From Marininema mesophilum (GTDB taxonomy: Bacteria > Bacillota > Bacilli > Thermoactinomycetales > DSM-45169), in the NCBI RefSeq assembly GCF_900106775.1, contig NZ_FNNQ01000013.1, positions 55,852-119,851 on the forward strand: a stretch of 64,000 bases of DNA. Reading direction: 5' to 3'. Positions 34,944 to 44,169 of this stretch are shown here, piece by piece. Each line of letters opens with the position of its first letter. Position 1 is the first letter of the stretch. The notes beneath the pieces are model-generated. The model searched no databases, was not told the DNA's origin, and worked only from the letters and a program-made list of their open reading frames with translations. The position numbers and the translations under genes are program-made.

Positions 34944-34972
34944 TTGACAAAACAAAACCTACTGTTTATAAT
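34944..34972 (+). promoter_or_regulatory. Consensus promoter for the V8-like protease
   Basis: TTGACA (34944-34949), a 17-base spacer and TATAAT (34967-34972): a perfect sigma-A promoter 33 bp upstream of the GTG start. Expression is probably strong and not dependent on an activator. Confidence 0.85.
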
Positions 34973-35004
34973 TTTCACGAAAAATAGAAAAGGGAGGCAC
35001 GTAC

Positions 35005-35952
35005 GTGATCAATCGCAAAAGAGGTTTACGAATCCCGTTACTTGGTCTGGTTGTCGCCGTCTCACTCTCTTTACCACTGATAGGGCTCTCCAGCGCAGAA
35101 GCTGCTCCATCCAAGTCCAAACTGTCGCCAGACACGATGATCTCTAATGATGGTACGATTACTGCACCAACAGCACCTTTTAGTAACGAATTCAGCAAGC
35201 AACGGGATGGAGGAGCTACTACCTCCAGTTACAAAGGAAACGGTGAGGCTCTTGCCAAGCAAACATCCATTGTAACCAAAAAAGATACGGTAAAAAATGA
35301 TCCTCCCTTTATCGGGGTTAAGTCCATCATCGGCTCCGATGGCCGCATACGAGTCAACCCTACAACCTCCTTTCCCTACAGTGCTATTGCACAAATCTCT
35401 AGTGATATTGGCGATTGCACAGGTTGGTTTATCAGTGCAGATACCATTATCACCGCTGGTCACTGTGTCTACAACACAGGAAACAACAAGTGGGCATCCT
35501 GGGCGACCATCACCCCGGGTAGAGACGGAAACAATGCTCCCTATGGTACCTATAGTGCAAAATCCTTCCACTCGGTACTGGGTTGGGTAACCAATGAAGA
35601 TACCAACTATGACTACGCTGCTATCAAGATCAATTCCGACATCGGATACACAACCGGTTGGTTCGGTCTTCGCTTGCAACCCGGCTCCCTAACCGGTACA
35701 GCGGAAACAATCAGTGGATATCCTAGGGACAAAGCCTATGGAACCCAATGGCGCCACAGTGATCAAATTCGTCAAACCTATGATCGAAAATTATACTACG
35801 GCAATGACACGTACGGCCAAAGTGGCTCCCCTGTCTATACAAATGACTACTACAGTGTTGCCATCCACACCAATGGTGGAAATCCCTATAATAACGGAAC
35901 ACGCATTAACGAAAATGTTTTCAACAACCTCCTATATTGGAGAGACCACTAA
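35005..35952 (+). CDS. Secreted glutamyl endopeptidase (V8-like, S1B)
   Basis: A 315-residue preproprotein close to the Bacillus licheniformis Glu-specific protease. A signal peptide (LLGLVVAVSLSLPLIG then SSAEAAP) is followed by a propeptide of about 75 residues; the mature part likely begins SIIGSDGRIRVNP. The triad is His in ITAGHCVYN, Asp in TNYDYAAIKI and Ser in YGQSGSPVY. The conserved HTNGG near the end fits Glu specificity. GTG 35005 follows GGGAGG. It lies just beyond the lan operon, with its own promoter and terminator. Confidence 0.9.
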   Translation: MINRKRGLRIPLLGLVVAVSLSLPLIGLSSAEAAPSKSKLSPDTMISNDGTITAPTAPFSNEFSKQRDGGATTSSYKGNGEALAKQTSIVTKKDTVKNDPPFIGVKSIIGSDGRIRVNPTTSFPYSAIAQISSDIGDCTGWFISADTIITAGHCVYNTGNNKWASWATITPGRDGNNAPYGTYSAKSFHSVLGWVTNEDTNYDYAAIKINSDIGYTTGWFGLRLQPGSLTGTAETISGYPRDKAYGTQWRHSDQIRQTYDRKLYYGNDTYGQSGSPVYTNDYYSVAIHTNGGNPYNNGTRINENVFNNLLYWRDH

Positions 35953-36002
35953 AAACAAACCCACTCGATAGGAGAGTCCCCTCTCTAGTGGATTGCAGAC
36001 AG

Positions 36003-36044
36003 CACAAAATCGCCCGCTATTAGCCTATAGCGGGCGATTTTGTG
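36003..36044. terminator. Bidirectional terminator between the protease gene and htrC
   Basis: An 18-bp perfect stem (36003-36020 with 36027-36044, core TCGCCCGCTAT) separates two convergent genes. A- and T-rich flanks inside the stem would serve both strands. Confidence 0.85.
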
Positions 36045-36056
36045 ACTTGATAGCTC

Positions 36057-37211
36057 CTAGGATTTTTCTCTTAATTTCACTTTGGCTGTCATCTTTTTCC
36101 CGTCACGGTAGAAGGTGAAGGTGGTTGTTTCGCCGACTTCTTTCTCTTTCCAGAGATAGGAGCGAAGTGCCGAGCCATTTTTGATCGGTTTACCGTCCAG
36201 GGCTGTAATAACGTCTAATCGTTGTAGATTGGCCTCATCGGCACTGCTACCATTGGTTACATTGATGATGGCTACGCCATTACGGACCGAGTCAGGAAGG
36301 TTTAACCGCTGACGGTCGTCGTTGGTGATCGTGTCTAGATCACGCAATTGAATACCGAGGAAGGGTCGCTTTACTTTACCATATTGGACGAGATCATTGA
36401 TTGTTGGTTTTGCGTCATTGGAAGGGATGGCAAAGCCAAGACCCTCGACACCCTGCTCCGCAATTTTAAGGCTATTAATTCCGATGACCTGTCCAGCGAC
36501 GTTAACGAGTGCTCCACCTGAGTTCCCAGGATTGATCGCAGCATCTGTCTGAATGGCATCCATCGCCATGTTCTCTGAAACAGCGATTTGTCGATGGGGG
36601 GAGCTGATCACCCCTGATGTTACGGACTGAGAAAACTCCAATCCAAGGGGATTTCCGATGGCGATGGCAGGTTCGCCAGCCTTCAACTTATCAGAGTTGC
36701 CAAATTGGGCGACCGCCTTTACATACTCAGAGGACATTTCCAATACGGCTAAATCAGTGGGCTCATCTTTTCCAATCACGCGGGCGCTCACTTCTTTCCC
36801 TTGGCCTTCACCAGGGATGACCACACTTACCTTGTCAGCACCAGCGACTACATGTTGGTTGGTTACAACTAGGGCTTTACCCCCCTGTTTTTTAAAGATG
36901 ACTCCAGAACCAGTCCCCTGTTCGACAGTTTTTTGTGTAAAGGGATCACTTGATTTCTGGTTGACGATTCCAACTACAGCGGGGCGAACCTTTTCGACTG
37001 CTTTGGTGATATTGGAAGTAACATTGACAGAACTCGCGGGACCTGTGTTTTCTGAAACGGCAGGTCCTTGGAAGGATTGTTGAGGAAGAATTCCGGATCG
37101 AACTAAGGCAGGTGACACGATTAGTACCAGGAGCCCACCAACGATTGCTGAAATCAAAGCAACCCAAATTAGGCTCTTGGTACTTCTATTCCGATCATTA
37201 TAAAACCCCAC
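36057..37211 (-). CDS. htrC: HtrA-family membrane serine protease (HtrC/YycK type)
   Basis: A 384-residue quality-control protease facing outside the membrane. One N-terminal helix (near residues 13-35) is followed by the trypsin-like domain with His in VVTNQHVVAGADK, Asp in DEPTDLAVLEM and Ser in INPGNSGGALVN, and a C-terminal PDZ domain starting near KRPFLGIQLRD. AAGGAGG on the minus strand points to GTG 37211, not to the TTG opening the frame at 37238. Position downstream of walJ matches the Bacillus wal locus. Confidence 0.9.
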   Translation of the reverse strand: MGFYNDRNRSTKSLIWVALISAIVGGLLVLIVSPALVRSGILPQQSFQGPAVSENTGPASSVNVTSNITKAVEKVRPAVVGIVNQKSSDPFTQKTVEQGTGSGVIFKKQGGKALVVTNQHVVAGADKVSVVIPGEGQGKEVSARVIGKDEPTDLAVLEMSSEYVKAVAQFGNSDKLKAGEPAIAIGNPLGLEFSQSVTSGVISSPHRQIAVSENMAMDAIQTDAAINPGNSGGALVNVAGQVIGINSLKIAEQGVEGLGFAIPSNDAKPTINDLVQYGKVKRPFLGIQLRDLDTITNDDRQRLNLPDSVRNGVAIINVTNGSSADEANLQRLDVITALDGKPIKNGSALRSYLWKEKEVGETTTFTFYRDGKKMTAKVKLREKS

Positions 37212-37281
37212 GGGCACATTCCTCCTTGAACCAATCAAATCAGACGTAAATTCTCTAACATTATGTGATGGGTGTAACTTT

Positions 37282-37310
37282 ATTATACTGTTTCCCTGTG
37301 GTGTTCTAAA
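37282..37310 (-). promoter_or_regulatory. Promoter of htrC
   Basis: On the minus strand TTTAGA (37305-37310) and TATAAT (37282-37287) are 17 bases apart, 70 bp upstream of the htrC start. So htrC can be expressed apart from the wal operon. Confidence 0.6.
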
Positions 37311-37408
37311 GGAGAGATAGCTAGAAAATGTTTTTAATTTTCAAACGTCAAGGTTTGCGTCCTTTCTCTGTCGGTCAAACTGAAAGAAAAAGGTAAGGAG
37401 CACGGCGG

Positions 37409-37600
37409 ATGAGTTCAAATAAAAGAACGGAGCCGATTGATCCATGGACCTTGGTCAACTGGGGTGCGCAGTTGGCTGATCTCAAGGAAGCAGATCATCG
37501 TACTCGTCTCTGGCTGGGAACCCTTATTCAGGTAATGATCGATAATAAACTCGTATCCATCGAGGAGTTAGAAAAAAGAATGGCAGAGCTAGATGGCTAG
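37409..37600 (+). CDS. Small hypothetical protein (63 aa)
   Basis: A soluble 63-residue protein with a helix-rich make-up (WTLVNWGAQLADLKEADHRT then LWLGTLIQVMIDNKLVSIEEL). AAGGAGCACGGCGG precedes ATG 37409, a good ribosome site. It is divergent from htrC. I do not recognise a family. The last part, ISI-EELEKRM-like, resembles the end of nitrile-hydratase-type small subunits only superficially. Confidence 0.6.
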   Translation: MSSNKRTEPIDPWTLVNWGAQLADLKEADHRTRLWLGTLIQVMIDNKLVSIEELEKRMAELDG

Positions 37601-37609
37601 TTTTTGTGC

Positions 37610-37636
37610 AAAAAAAACCCTGCAACCTATGCAGGG
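37610..37636 (-). terminator. Terminator of the wal operon (minus strand)
   Basis: CCCTGC/GCAGGG (37618-37623, 37631-37636) reads on the minus strand as a hairpin followed by eight T (37610-37617). It lies about 170 bp beyond walJ. Confidence 0.7.
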
Positions 37637-37808
37637 CAGCGGATTCAACAGAGATGTAGGGGTAACCCAAAAGAATGGCTAGGTTAACATCAATATGGCT
37701 CGCTGTTAAAGGAGGACACTTATTATTATAGCGGCTTTCCCTTAGGGAATCATGAGAATGAGATTAAAATTAGCTGTGATTGATCTAAGAGAATGACAGC
37801 TATTTTTT

Positions 37809-38609
37809 TTATGATCGTTTTCGTATTTTTCTGAGAGGAGTGGGACGATCCGGCCAGGTTTCTCGTAAATGGATGTCCTTTCCTACCTTTAACCCTTCTT
37901 CTTCGAGAATGCTTCGTACGGTGAGATGGGCTAGTTCGGTCAGGTTGTTATCCTGACTCAAGTGAGCGAGGTGAACATCTTCTCCTTCGCCCTGAAGAAT
38001 GTCGAGGAGGGCTTCTGCGGCATCTTCATTGGATAGATGACCAACGTCACTTAAAATTCGTCGTTTGATGTTCCAGGGGTATGCACCCATGCGAAGCATC
38101 TCGACGTCATGGTTGGACTCAAGAATGAGTGCTTCTGCTCCTCGTATCTTTTCAACAATACGCTGATTAATATAACCTGTGTCAGTGACAAGGCCAAGGG
38201 AGACATCTTCTGCGTGAAAGCAAAATCCCATAGGCTGAGCGGCATCATGGGAAATGGGGAAGGATTCGATGGCAAGATCCTTTAATTGTAGGGTAGATAG
38301 CACAGGAAAGATGCGTTGCTGATCGGGATGAATCGCCCCAACGCCACTGGGTAAGCTTCCCCAAGTAGCTTCATTCATATAGATAGGAAGTTGGTACCGA
38401 CGAGCAAAGACACCCAGCCCTTTAACATGGTCGATGTGTTCATGGGTAACCAAAAGGGCGTCCAACTGGGTAGGATCGGCACCGATTGCCTTCATTTTTG
38501 TTTCCAATTGTTTGCCAGATAGGCCAGCGTCGATGAGAATGCGGATGTTCTCGGTTTCTATGTAGAGGGAGTTTCCGGTACTCCCACTGGCCAATATGCT
38601 GTACTTCAT
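37809..38609 (-). CDS. walJ: Metallo-beta-lactamase-fold exonuclease WalJ (YycJ)
   Basis: A 266-residue metal hydrolase linked to the WalRK pathway and active as a 5'-3' exonuclease in relatives. It starts MKYSILASGSTGNSLYIET. The metal site is visible as VTHEHIDHVKGLGV (HxHxDH, near residue 55), with further ligands in SHDAA, LVTDTGYI and VHLAHLSQDNN. GGAGGAG precedes the ATG. It is last in the walRKHIJ cluster. Confidence 0.93.
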   Translation of the reverse strand: MKYSILASGSTGNSLYIETENIRILIDAGLSGKQLETKMKAIGADPTQLDALLVTHEHIDHVKGLGVFARRYQLPIYMNEATWGSLPSGVGAIHPDQQRIFPVLSTLQLKDLAIESFPISHDAAQPMGFCFHAEDVSLGLVTDTGYINQRIVEKIRGAEALILESNHDVEMLRMGAYPWNIKRRILSDVGHLSNEDAAEALLDILQGEGEDVHLAHLSQDNNLTELAHLTVRSILEEEGLKVGKDIHLRETWPDRPTPLRKIRKRS

Positions 38610-38629
38610 GGGATAGGCTCCTCCAGCTT

Positions 38630-39376
38630 CTATTCGTGATTGGTTTCATTGACGGAGGATTCAATTGCGCCATTAAAAGCATTGACAAAGAAGGTATGTT
38701 TTTTGGTTTGGATCCGCCACATGGGTTGTAAAATACGAACCTTTTTATCATAAGACTGGCTATGATATCCCAATTGGATATTGGTGACGGTCTCTTTTTT
38801 TTGGATTTGTCCCTTTTCAATTAAGTTGATGAGTGTCGTAGTGGCAGCGACTCCGGGCCGTTTTGCCCCATTTTGGGATTCAACCTTGAAAAGAGATTGT
38901 CGCAGGGAGGTCAGGTGGTTTTTATTCTTCCATTTCGCCTCGATCTTGCCGTCGAAAATGAGGTTTTTGCCATATCGTTGATAATAAACTTGACGTTTAT
39001 CGTTGGATTCATCGGGTTGAAAGACGTAGTTATCCAGGCTATCGATATAGCGATTAAGGGTTTTCTCTCGATCTCCACTAACAGTTAGAGGAGGATCAAA
39101 GGTTTGCACCCAGGTACCATCGGTGTCATTGGTCCAAGGTTCCTTAAAGGAAACAGGACTTCCTTTAAGGGAGTTTACTTGAGGAGGTTCCGCAGGTGTT
39201 TTACCAAGGATCGTGATGTCCGCCTCTGTAGCGATTTCATTAAGCTCTTCCTGTGTATTGGTAGCCTGATCATCCTGGGATTGTTCTGTTCTAGCATTGA
39301 ATAGTTGGCTAGCTAGAAAGATGTTTAAGGCGAGGAAGGCCATGATGAGTATACTTTTGGCTTTGCTCCATTCCAT
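38630..39376 (-). CDS. walI: Two-component regulatory protein WalI (YycI)
   Basis: A 248-residue protein with one N-terminal membrane helix (ILIMAFLALNIFLASQLF, about 8-25) and an extracytoplasmic domain of repeated alpha/beta (YycI) units ending VRILQPMWRIQTKKHTFFVNAFNGAIE. With WalH it restrains or tunes the WalK kinase in the membrane. It follows walH by 6 bp. Confidence 0.88.
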   Translation of the reverse strand: MEWSKAKSILIMAFLALNIFLASQLFNARTEQSQDDQATNTQEELNEIATEADITILGKTPAEPPQVNSLKGSPVSFKEPWTNDTDGTWVQTFDPPLTVSGDREKTLNRYIDSLDNYVFQPDESNDKRQVYYQRYGKNLIFDGKIEAKWKNKNHLTSLRQSLFKVESQNGAKRPGVAATTTLINLIEKGQIQKKETVTNIQLGYHSQSYDKKVRILQPMWRIQTKKHTFFVNAFNGAIESSVNETNHE

Positions 39377-39382
39377 GACGGG

Positions 39383-40732
39383 TCACCTCCCAGGTGATCG
39401 CTTTTCTACATAATTTCTTGTCCCATCCTCCAATTGAATGATCCATGTGGGAATGAAAGTAACGGCCTGATCTTTGATATCCGTTCGGTATCCAGGGTAG
39501 ATACTGGTTACTTTCTTCTCTAACGAGATCCCCTTGCGATCCAATTCAGCGAGTAGTTCTTTTTTGTCGGGTAGGTAACTCACCTTCGTTGCCTTTTTAT
39601 CTGGTTGTAAGGCTGGGTAGAAGAGTGAGCGATCATAGCTTGTTACTCCTTTGCCCACCGCAGAGAGACGTAAAGTGGCTGGGGTAATTTTCTCTCCTCC
39701 ATCCCAAAAGACAGGGAGGCCGTTGGTGTAAAGGCGGAATCGAAAGAAAGGAGTGACTTGGTCTGGGTCATTTTCTATATCGTCAAGGAGGAAATTCCCC
39801 GTCCATCCTTCGTGTCGACGCATAAACTGCTGGATCAAGTCCAGTTGATCTGTCAGGCTGAATTCCGATTCGGTGGTGGAATCCGGGCGATTGTAAGTGA
39901 TTAAATTCTTGGCTGTATTGTGTTGGAGGGTTCGAGTGGTATCGGTGTACATCGTAGCACGATCTAGGGTGAGTTTTTTTTCGATTAGATTAGGATCTGG
40001 AAATAGTGCAAGCTTTAGATCATTAATCGTAATCTTTTTTAAAGGATAGCGCAGTTGCTGAACGGCGAGTGGATCATTTGGTAGATAGAGGGGTCTTGGT
40101 ATCGCGCCCGAATTTTTCTTAGGAAGGGTAGCGGATAAGAAAGGAGCATTTAGTTTGTCCGCGACCTTTATTAAATCAGCAAAGGATTCCAGAGTCGCTT
40201 TGTATTGCACGGTTTTTCCTGTTTCATCTGAGATAAAACGAGCAGATTGATCGCCCGCAGCATTTTGATAGATCCATACCCGGCTGACCGAGCGTAGATC
40301 CGGTTTTGGTAGATCCGTGGTGAAGAATGCTTGCATGATCTCTGGAGAGAGGTTGTTGTTAAAGCGCAACTCAATCCCATCTTTTTTCGCCATGAGGTTA
40401 TTCCAGTCCTTGTTGGATGGTGTCACCTTTTGTGGTCTCGTCAGCTCAGTTAGATGTACATTGGAAAGGAGATTACGAATTTGACTCTTTTCCAAGTTTC
40501 CTGGGATTTGTTGATGCTTTCCATTCTGATGGATGAGAATTTGACTGGGTGCAGCAATTTCGTGGACTCCTTGTTTTTCAAAGGATTCCTTGACGATCTT
40601 ATGGGGATAGGAATAATCATCCGGCGTCAATACCTGCTCATAGGAAGGAGAGGTATAAAGAAGAATCCCCGACTGCACAAAGCTAGTCAGGATGAGTATG
40701 GTCAAGAGGACGGATTTGATGTGATCTATCAT
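39383..40732 (-). CDS. walH: Two-component regulatory protein WalH (YycH)
   Basis: A 449-residue protein with an N-terminal helix (SVLLTILILTSFVQSGILLY) and a large extracytoplasmic part. Its central region has GNFLLDDIENDPDQVTPFFRFRLYTNGLPVFW, usual for YycH. The frame is open to 40786, but GGAGGTAATCCG directs ATG 40732, which overlaps the walK stop as ATGA. It works with WalI on WalK. Confidence 0.9.
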   Translation of the reverse strand: MIDHIKSVLLTILILTSFVQSGILLYTSPSYEQVLTPDDYSYPHKIVKESFEKQGVHEIAAPSQILIHQNGKHQQIPGNLEKSQIRNLLSNVHLTELTRPQKVTPSNKDWNNLMAKKDGIELRFNNNLSPEIMQAFFTTDLPKPDLRSVSRVWIYQNAAGDQSARFISDETGKTVQYKATLESFADLIKVADKLNAPFLSATLPKKNSGAIPRPLYLPNDPLAVQQLRYPLKKITINDLKLALFPDPNLIEKKLTLDRATMYTDTTRTLQHNTAKNLITYNRPDSTTESEFSLTDQLDLIQQFMRRHEGWTGNFLLDDIENDPDQVTPFFRFRLYTNGLPVFWDGGEKITPATLRLSAVGKGVTSYDRSLFYPALQPDKKATKVSYLPDKKELLAELDRKGISLEKKVTSIYPGYRTDIKDQAVTFIPTWIIQLEDGTRNYVEKRSPGR

Positions 40733-42558
40733 CGGATTACCTCCGGTACATAGGGGGGCAGCGTAAAGTGGACGGTGGTGCCCCATCCATAGCGGCTATC
40801 TATATCGATCGATCCACCGTGGGCTTCGATGATCTCTCTTGCAATAGCCAGTCCAAGTCCAGTACCACCCATATTACGAGAGCGGGCTTTATCCACACGA
40901 TAAAATCGCTCAAAAATGAGGGCGAGATCCTTTTGAGGAATACCGATCCCTCGGTCAGAGACGGCTACTACAACGAAGCCATCCGAACGACGGCGAGCAG
41001 AAACGGTGATACTTCTTTCTTCAGGAGTGTATTTGACCGCGTTGGAGATCAGATTGTCCAATACTTGATCCAACTGATCCCGATCCCCGTATATTTTGGG
41101 TAAATGATCATTGAAACGGAAGGAAATATCAATATTTTTTTGTTCCGCAGAAATGGAAAATCGCTCTACAGCATCCGAGAGAATCTCCTCGATTGCTACG
41201 GGTTGCCGATTAAAGCGAACCTTTTGGGCGTCGAGACGGGATAGTTGTAACAGGTCGTGGATGAGGCGGGTCATTCGCTCGGATTCCTGACGGGTGACCC
41301 GTAGAAAACGTTTGGCTAACTCGGGATCTTCCATCGCCCCACCTTCGTCGAGGGCTTCTAAGTAGCTCTTGATGGTGGTGAGAGGAGTCCGTAGCTCGTG
41401 AGAGACATTGGCCACAAATTCCTTCCGTTGTCGATCTAGTTTATTCTCTTCGGTAACATCCTGGAGAACCGTAATCAAGCCAACGGTCTCCTCTGAGCGG
41501 CGGATGGGGGTAAAGGTGATCTTGACTACCGTGGGCTCATCTTCATCCTCACGATTTAATTCCAGATAGGCTTGCCGTTCCTCCACTAGAGGAAAAGGGA
41601 GAGGCTCTGATAAGGGAAGAGCCTGGGTGATGGGATCCCCTTTAGCAATCGTCCTCCCTAGGATGTTGCCTGCCCGTTGATTGATGACAATCACACACCC
41701 TCGATCATCTGTAGCAATAACACCATCGTTCATATTAGTCAAAACGGACTCTAATTTTCCTTTTTCCTCTTCGTTTTGGGAAAGAGCTTCGCGAAGGTGT
41801 TGCGCGAGGTGGTTGAAGGCGGCAGCGAGTTGACCAATTTCATCATTACTTTTCACAGCTACTTTTCGGTGAAAATCACCAAGAGCCATTTCAGAAGCTT
41901 GTTCGGTGATCTCTTTAACCGGGTTGGTAATGGTACGAGCCAGGATAATCCCCAAGATCGCCGTGCCAACTAAGGAGAAAAGTGAAATTTGTAGAAGTTT
42001 GTTGTTAATTGTCCGAATGGTGTCATAGGTTTTCTTCATCGGGGCTTCGATGTAGATGGCACCGATGACTTGATCATTCTCTGTAATTGCTTTGGAATAA
42101 AGGATGAGAGGTTGATTGTTTGGGCCTCGACGAAACTGTGTATCGTTGGTGTTAACTCCACGGAGAACAGAAGTTACCCGTGGATTTTTTTGTCCAATCT
42201 TGGATTTGTTTTCTGCTGTGGTACTAAGGACGACTCCATCTTGATCGAGGAGCTGAACGATTTGCCCTGAGCCTTTATCAAGGATATAGATGTTTTGTAA
42301 TAATTTGTTTAATCGTTTGCGTTTTTCAGCGGAATTGAGCTGGGGCTTAGCCAGCTCCTTAGCCATACCGCCCGGAGAGATTAGTAGATCGGCTTGTCGT
42401 TTGAGACGAACTTCTAGATCGCCAACGTAAAAATCCTCTAACTCTTGAAAGAAATAGACACCAATCAATTGGATCGCGATCAATAGGAGAGAGATGTAGA
42501 TCAGAACCATCTTCCATTGAACACTATTAAATAAACGGAGCCATTTGAAAAATTTCAT
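40729..42558 (-). CDS. walK: Sensor histidine kinase WalK
   Basis: A 609-residue essential cell-wall kinase. Two membrane helices (about 14-34 and 182-203) flank an external Cache-like domain. Then come HAMP (TNPVKEITEQASEMALGDF), a PAS domain (about 265-370), the H-box FVANVSHELRTPLTTIKSY (near 383) and the ATPase domain with NLISNAVKYTPE, DRGIGIPQKD and GGTGLGLAIAREI. All kinase motifs are present. ATGA overlaps link it to walR upstream and walH downstream. Confidence 0.95.
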   Translation of the reverse strand: MKFFKWLRLFNSVQWKMVLIYISLLLIAIQLIGVYFFQELEDFYVGDLEVRLKRQADLLISPGGMAKELAKPQLNSAEKRKRLNKLLQNIYILDKGSGQIVQLLDQDGVVLSTTAENKSKIGQKNPRVTSVLRGVNTNDTQFRRGPNNQPLILYSKAITENDQVIGAIYIEAPMKKTYDTIRTINNKLLQISLFSLVGTAILGIILARTITNPVKEITEQASEMALGDFHRKVAVKSNDEIGQLAAAFNHLAQHLREALSQNEEEKGKLESVLTNMNDGVIATDDRGCVIVINQRAGNILGRTIAKGDPITQALPLSEPLPFPLVEERQAYLELNREDEDEPTVVKITFTPIRRSEETVGLITVLQDVTEENKLDRQRKEFVANVSHELRTPLTTIKSYLEALDEGGAMEDPELAKRFLRVTRQESERMTRLIHDLLQLSRLDAQKVRFNRQPVAIEEILSDAVERFSISAEQKNIDISFRFNDHLPKIYGDRDQLDQVLDNLISNAVKYTPEERSITVSARRRSDGFVVVAVSDRGIGIPQKDLALIFERFYRVDKARSRNMGGTGLGLAIAREIIEAHGGSIDIDSRYGWGTTVHFTLPPYVPEVIR

Positions 42559-43268
42559 CGGTCTCCTTGGGGATCCCGCATGGTGTAGCCGATACCGCGC
42601 CGTGTGATGATATAGATGGGCTGGCTGGGATCATCCTCGATTTTTTCACGTAGACGGCGAATCGTAACGTCTACTGTCCGCACATCACCAAAATAATCAT
42701 AACCCCAGACGGATTGGAGGAGATGTTCGCGGGTAAGCACTTGGTTGACGTTTTTGGCCATATATAAGAGAAGTTCAAATTCCCGGTGAGTCAATTCAAT
42801 CGGTTCTTTTTCTTTGGAGACAAGATAACTTCCCTGATCGATGGCAAGGGAGCCGACTCGAAGGATCTGGGATGTGGTAGATGTTGTAGGCTCTTCAGCA
42901 CGGTCTCGGGTACGACGAAGGTTTGCTTTTACCCGGGCGAGGAGCTCACGGTTGCTAAAGGGTTTGGTGACATAATCATCCGCGCCAATTTCAAGGCCGA
43001 GTACTTTGTCCACTTCAGAATCCTTCGCGGTGACCATAATGATAGGGACTTGATGATGTTGCCGTACGCGACGGCATACTTCGATACCATCGGCCCCCGG
43101 CAACATCAAGTCCAGAAGAACAAGATCCGGCGGCTCTGCAATAATGCGCTGGATCGCCTCTTCACCGTCATAGATGCACTCTACCTCGTAACCTTCCTTT
43201 GATAGATTAAATTGCAGGATATCTGCGATAGGTCGTTCATCTTCAACGACAAGAATTTTGGCACACAT
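42555..43268 (-). CDS. walR: Response regulator WalR
   Basis: A 237-residue OmpR-type regulator controlling autolysins and wall growth. It starts MCAKILVVEDERPIADILQFNL. The phospho-Asp is in LVLLDLMLPGADG (near residue 53), with VTAKDSEVDKVLGLEIGADDYVTKPF after it. The DNA-binding domain ends VDVTIRRLREKIEDDP and ITRRGIGYTM. The frame extends to 43349, but GGGGTGGAT before ATG 43268 and the family N terminus fix the start. Confidence 0.96.
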   Translation of the reverse strand: MCAKILVVEDERPIADILQFNLSKEGYEVECIYDGEEAIQRIIAEPPDLVLLDLMLPGADGIEVCRRVRQHHQVPIIMVTAKDSEVDKVLGLEIGADDYVTKPFSNRELLARVKANLRRTRDRAEEPTTSTTSQILRVGSLAIDQGSYLVSKEKEPIELTHREFELLLYMAKNVNQVLTREHLLQSVWGYDYFGDVRTVDVTIRRLREKIEDDPSQPIYIITRRGIGYTMRDPQGDR

Positions 43269-43293
43269 AGATTCATCCACCCCGCAAGAAGAG

Positions 43294-44169
43294 TTATCGG
43301 CCGATTTGATAAAGCCATTTATCATAAGATCGCTTCGGTGTCTCGCCATACGTTCGTTTCCACGCCTCGTTAAATGTTTTCCCCTGAGCTAGATGCTCTT
43401 GTAGTTGTTTGTTAAGTTTCTCCCCATGAGAATCTATTATCCAGCGCAGAAAGAGAAAGGATTGTCGGTAGGCGAGGTCTTGGTTAGGTAACTGATCAAA
43501 GCGATTGTAAAGCTCATCATAGGTATATAGGACATACTTTGGTAGCGGTTGAGTAGGTGGTACTCGTTCATAGTCTAATTCTTTATATTCTACCCATTGG
43601 GCAAAGGCTTCTGTATACCATAGAGGGTAGTTCCCCCCGGTGGTTCGGTCCAAATAATAATGGGTGATTTCATGGGTGAGCGGTCCTTCCTTATGAAAGA
43701 GACGAGCCCACTTGCTAGGTTGTTGGGTAGCAGAGGGAAAACTCATATTCCATGCCGCAGGATCGAGAATGTAGACGGCTCCTGCCGTATAGATACCGTT
43801 GGCATTATGGCTGTTTCTAGTAGTGAAATGTTCCTCCATCCTTTGACGATCCGGGAAAAGAAAGATCGGTAAGGGTCGCCTTGGCTTAAAATTGTAGTGC
43901 TTCGCAAAGGAGGAGAGGATGTCTTCAGCCTCTTTAGAGATGAGCGTAGCCTCTTCTTTTTGGGAAGGGGTGTAATAGACAAGCGCCTGTGGACTCTTGA
44001 TCAAGTCAAAGTCACGGAAGCGCCAGGATTCTAACAAAAAATTCCCTTGATGAAGAAGCGGCTGTGCGAGAATCGTCCCGCGTTGATTAAAGCCGATGAT
44101 CAGTATTAAGAGAAGGATTATCCACAATAAATAAGATTTTCGGTTAGTTGAGGGTCGTTCATTGTACAT
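43294..44169 (-). CDS. Membrane-anchored peptidase MA-family metalloprotease
   Basis: A 291-residue protein with one N-terminal helix (YLLWIILLLILIIGF) and an external domain carrying HEITHYYLD (HExxH, near residue 170) with a downstream TEAFAQWVEY glutamate, the gluzincin pattern. It fits the Peptidase_MA_2 group. AAAGGA precedes ATG 44169. The stop is 25 bp from the walR start, so it should be cotranscribed with the wal operon. Such a gene is not part of the Bacillus subtilis wal operon. The substrate is unknown; the wall or a WalHIK component are possibilities. Confidence 0.75.
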   Translation of the reverse strand: MYNERPSTNRKSYLLWIILLLILIIGFNQRGTILAQPLLHQGNFLLESWRFRDFDLIKSPQALVYYTPSQKEEATLISKEAEDILSSFAKHYNFKPRRPLPIFLFPDRQRMEEHFTTRNSHNANGIYTAGAVYILDPAAWNMSFPSATQQPSKWARLFHKEGPLTHEITHYYLDRTTGGNYPLWYTEAFAQWVEYKELDYERVPPTQPLPKYVLYTYDELYNRFDQLPNQDLAYRQSFLFLRWIIDSHGEKLNKQLQEHLAQGKTFNEAWKRTYGETPKRSYDKWLYQIGR

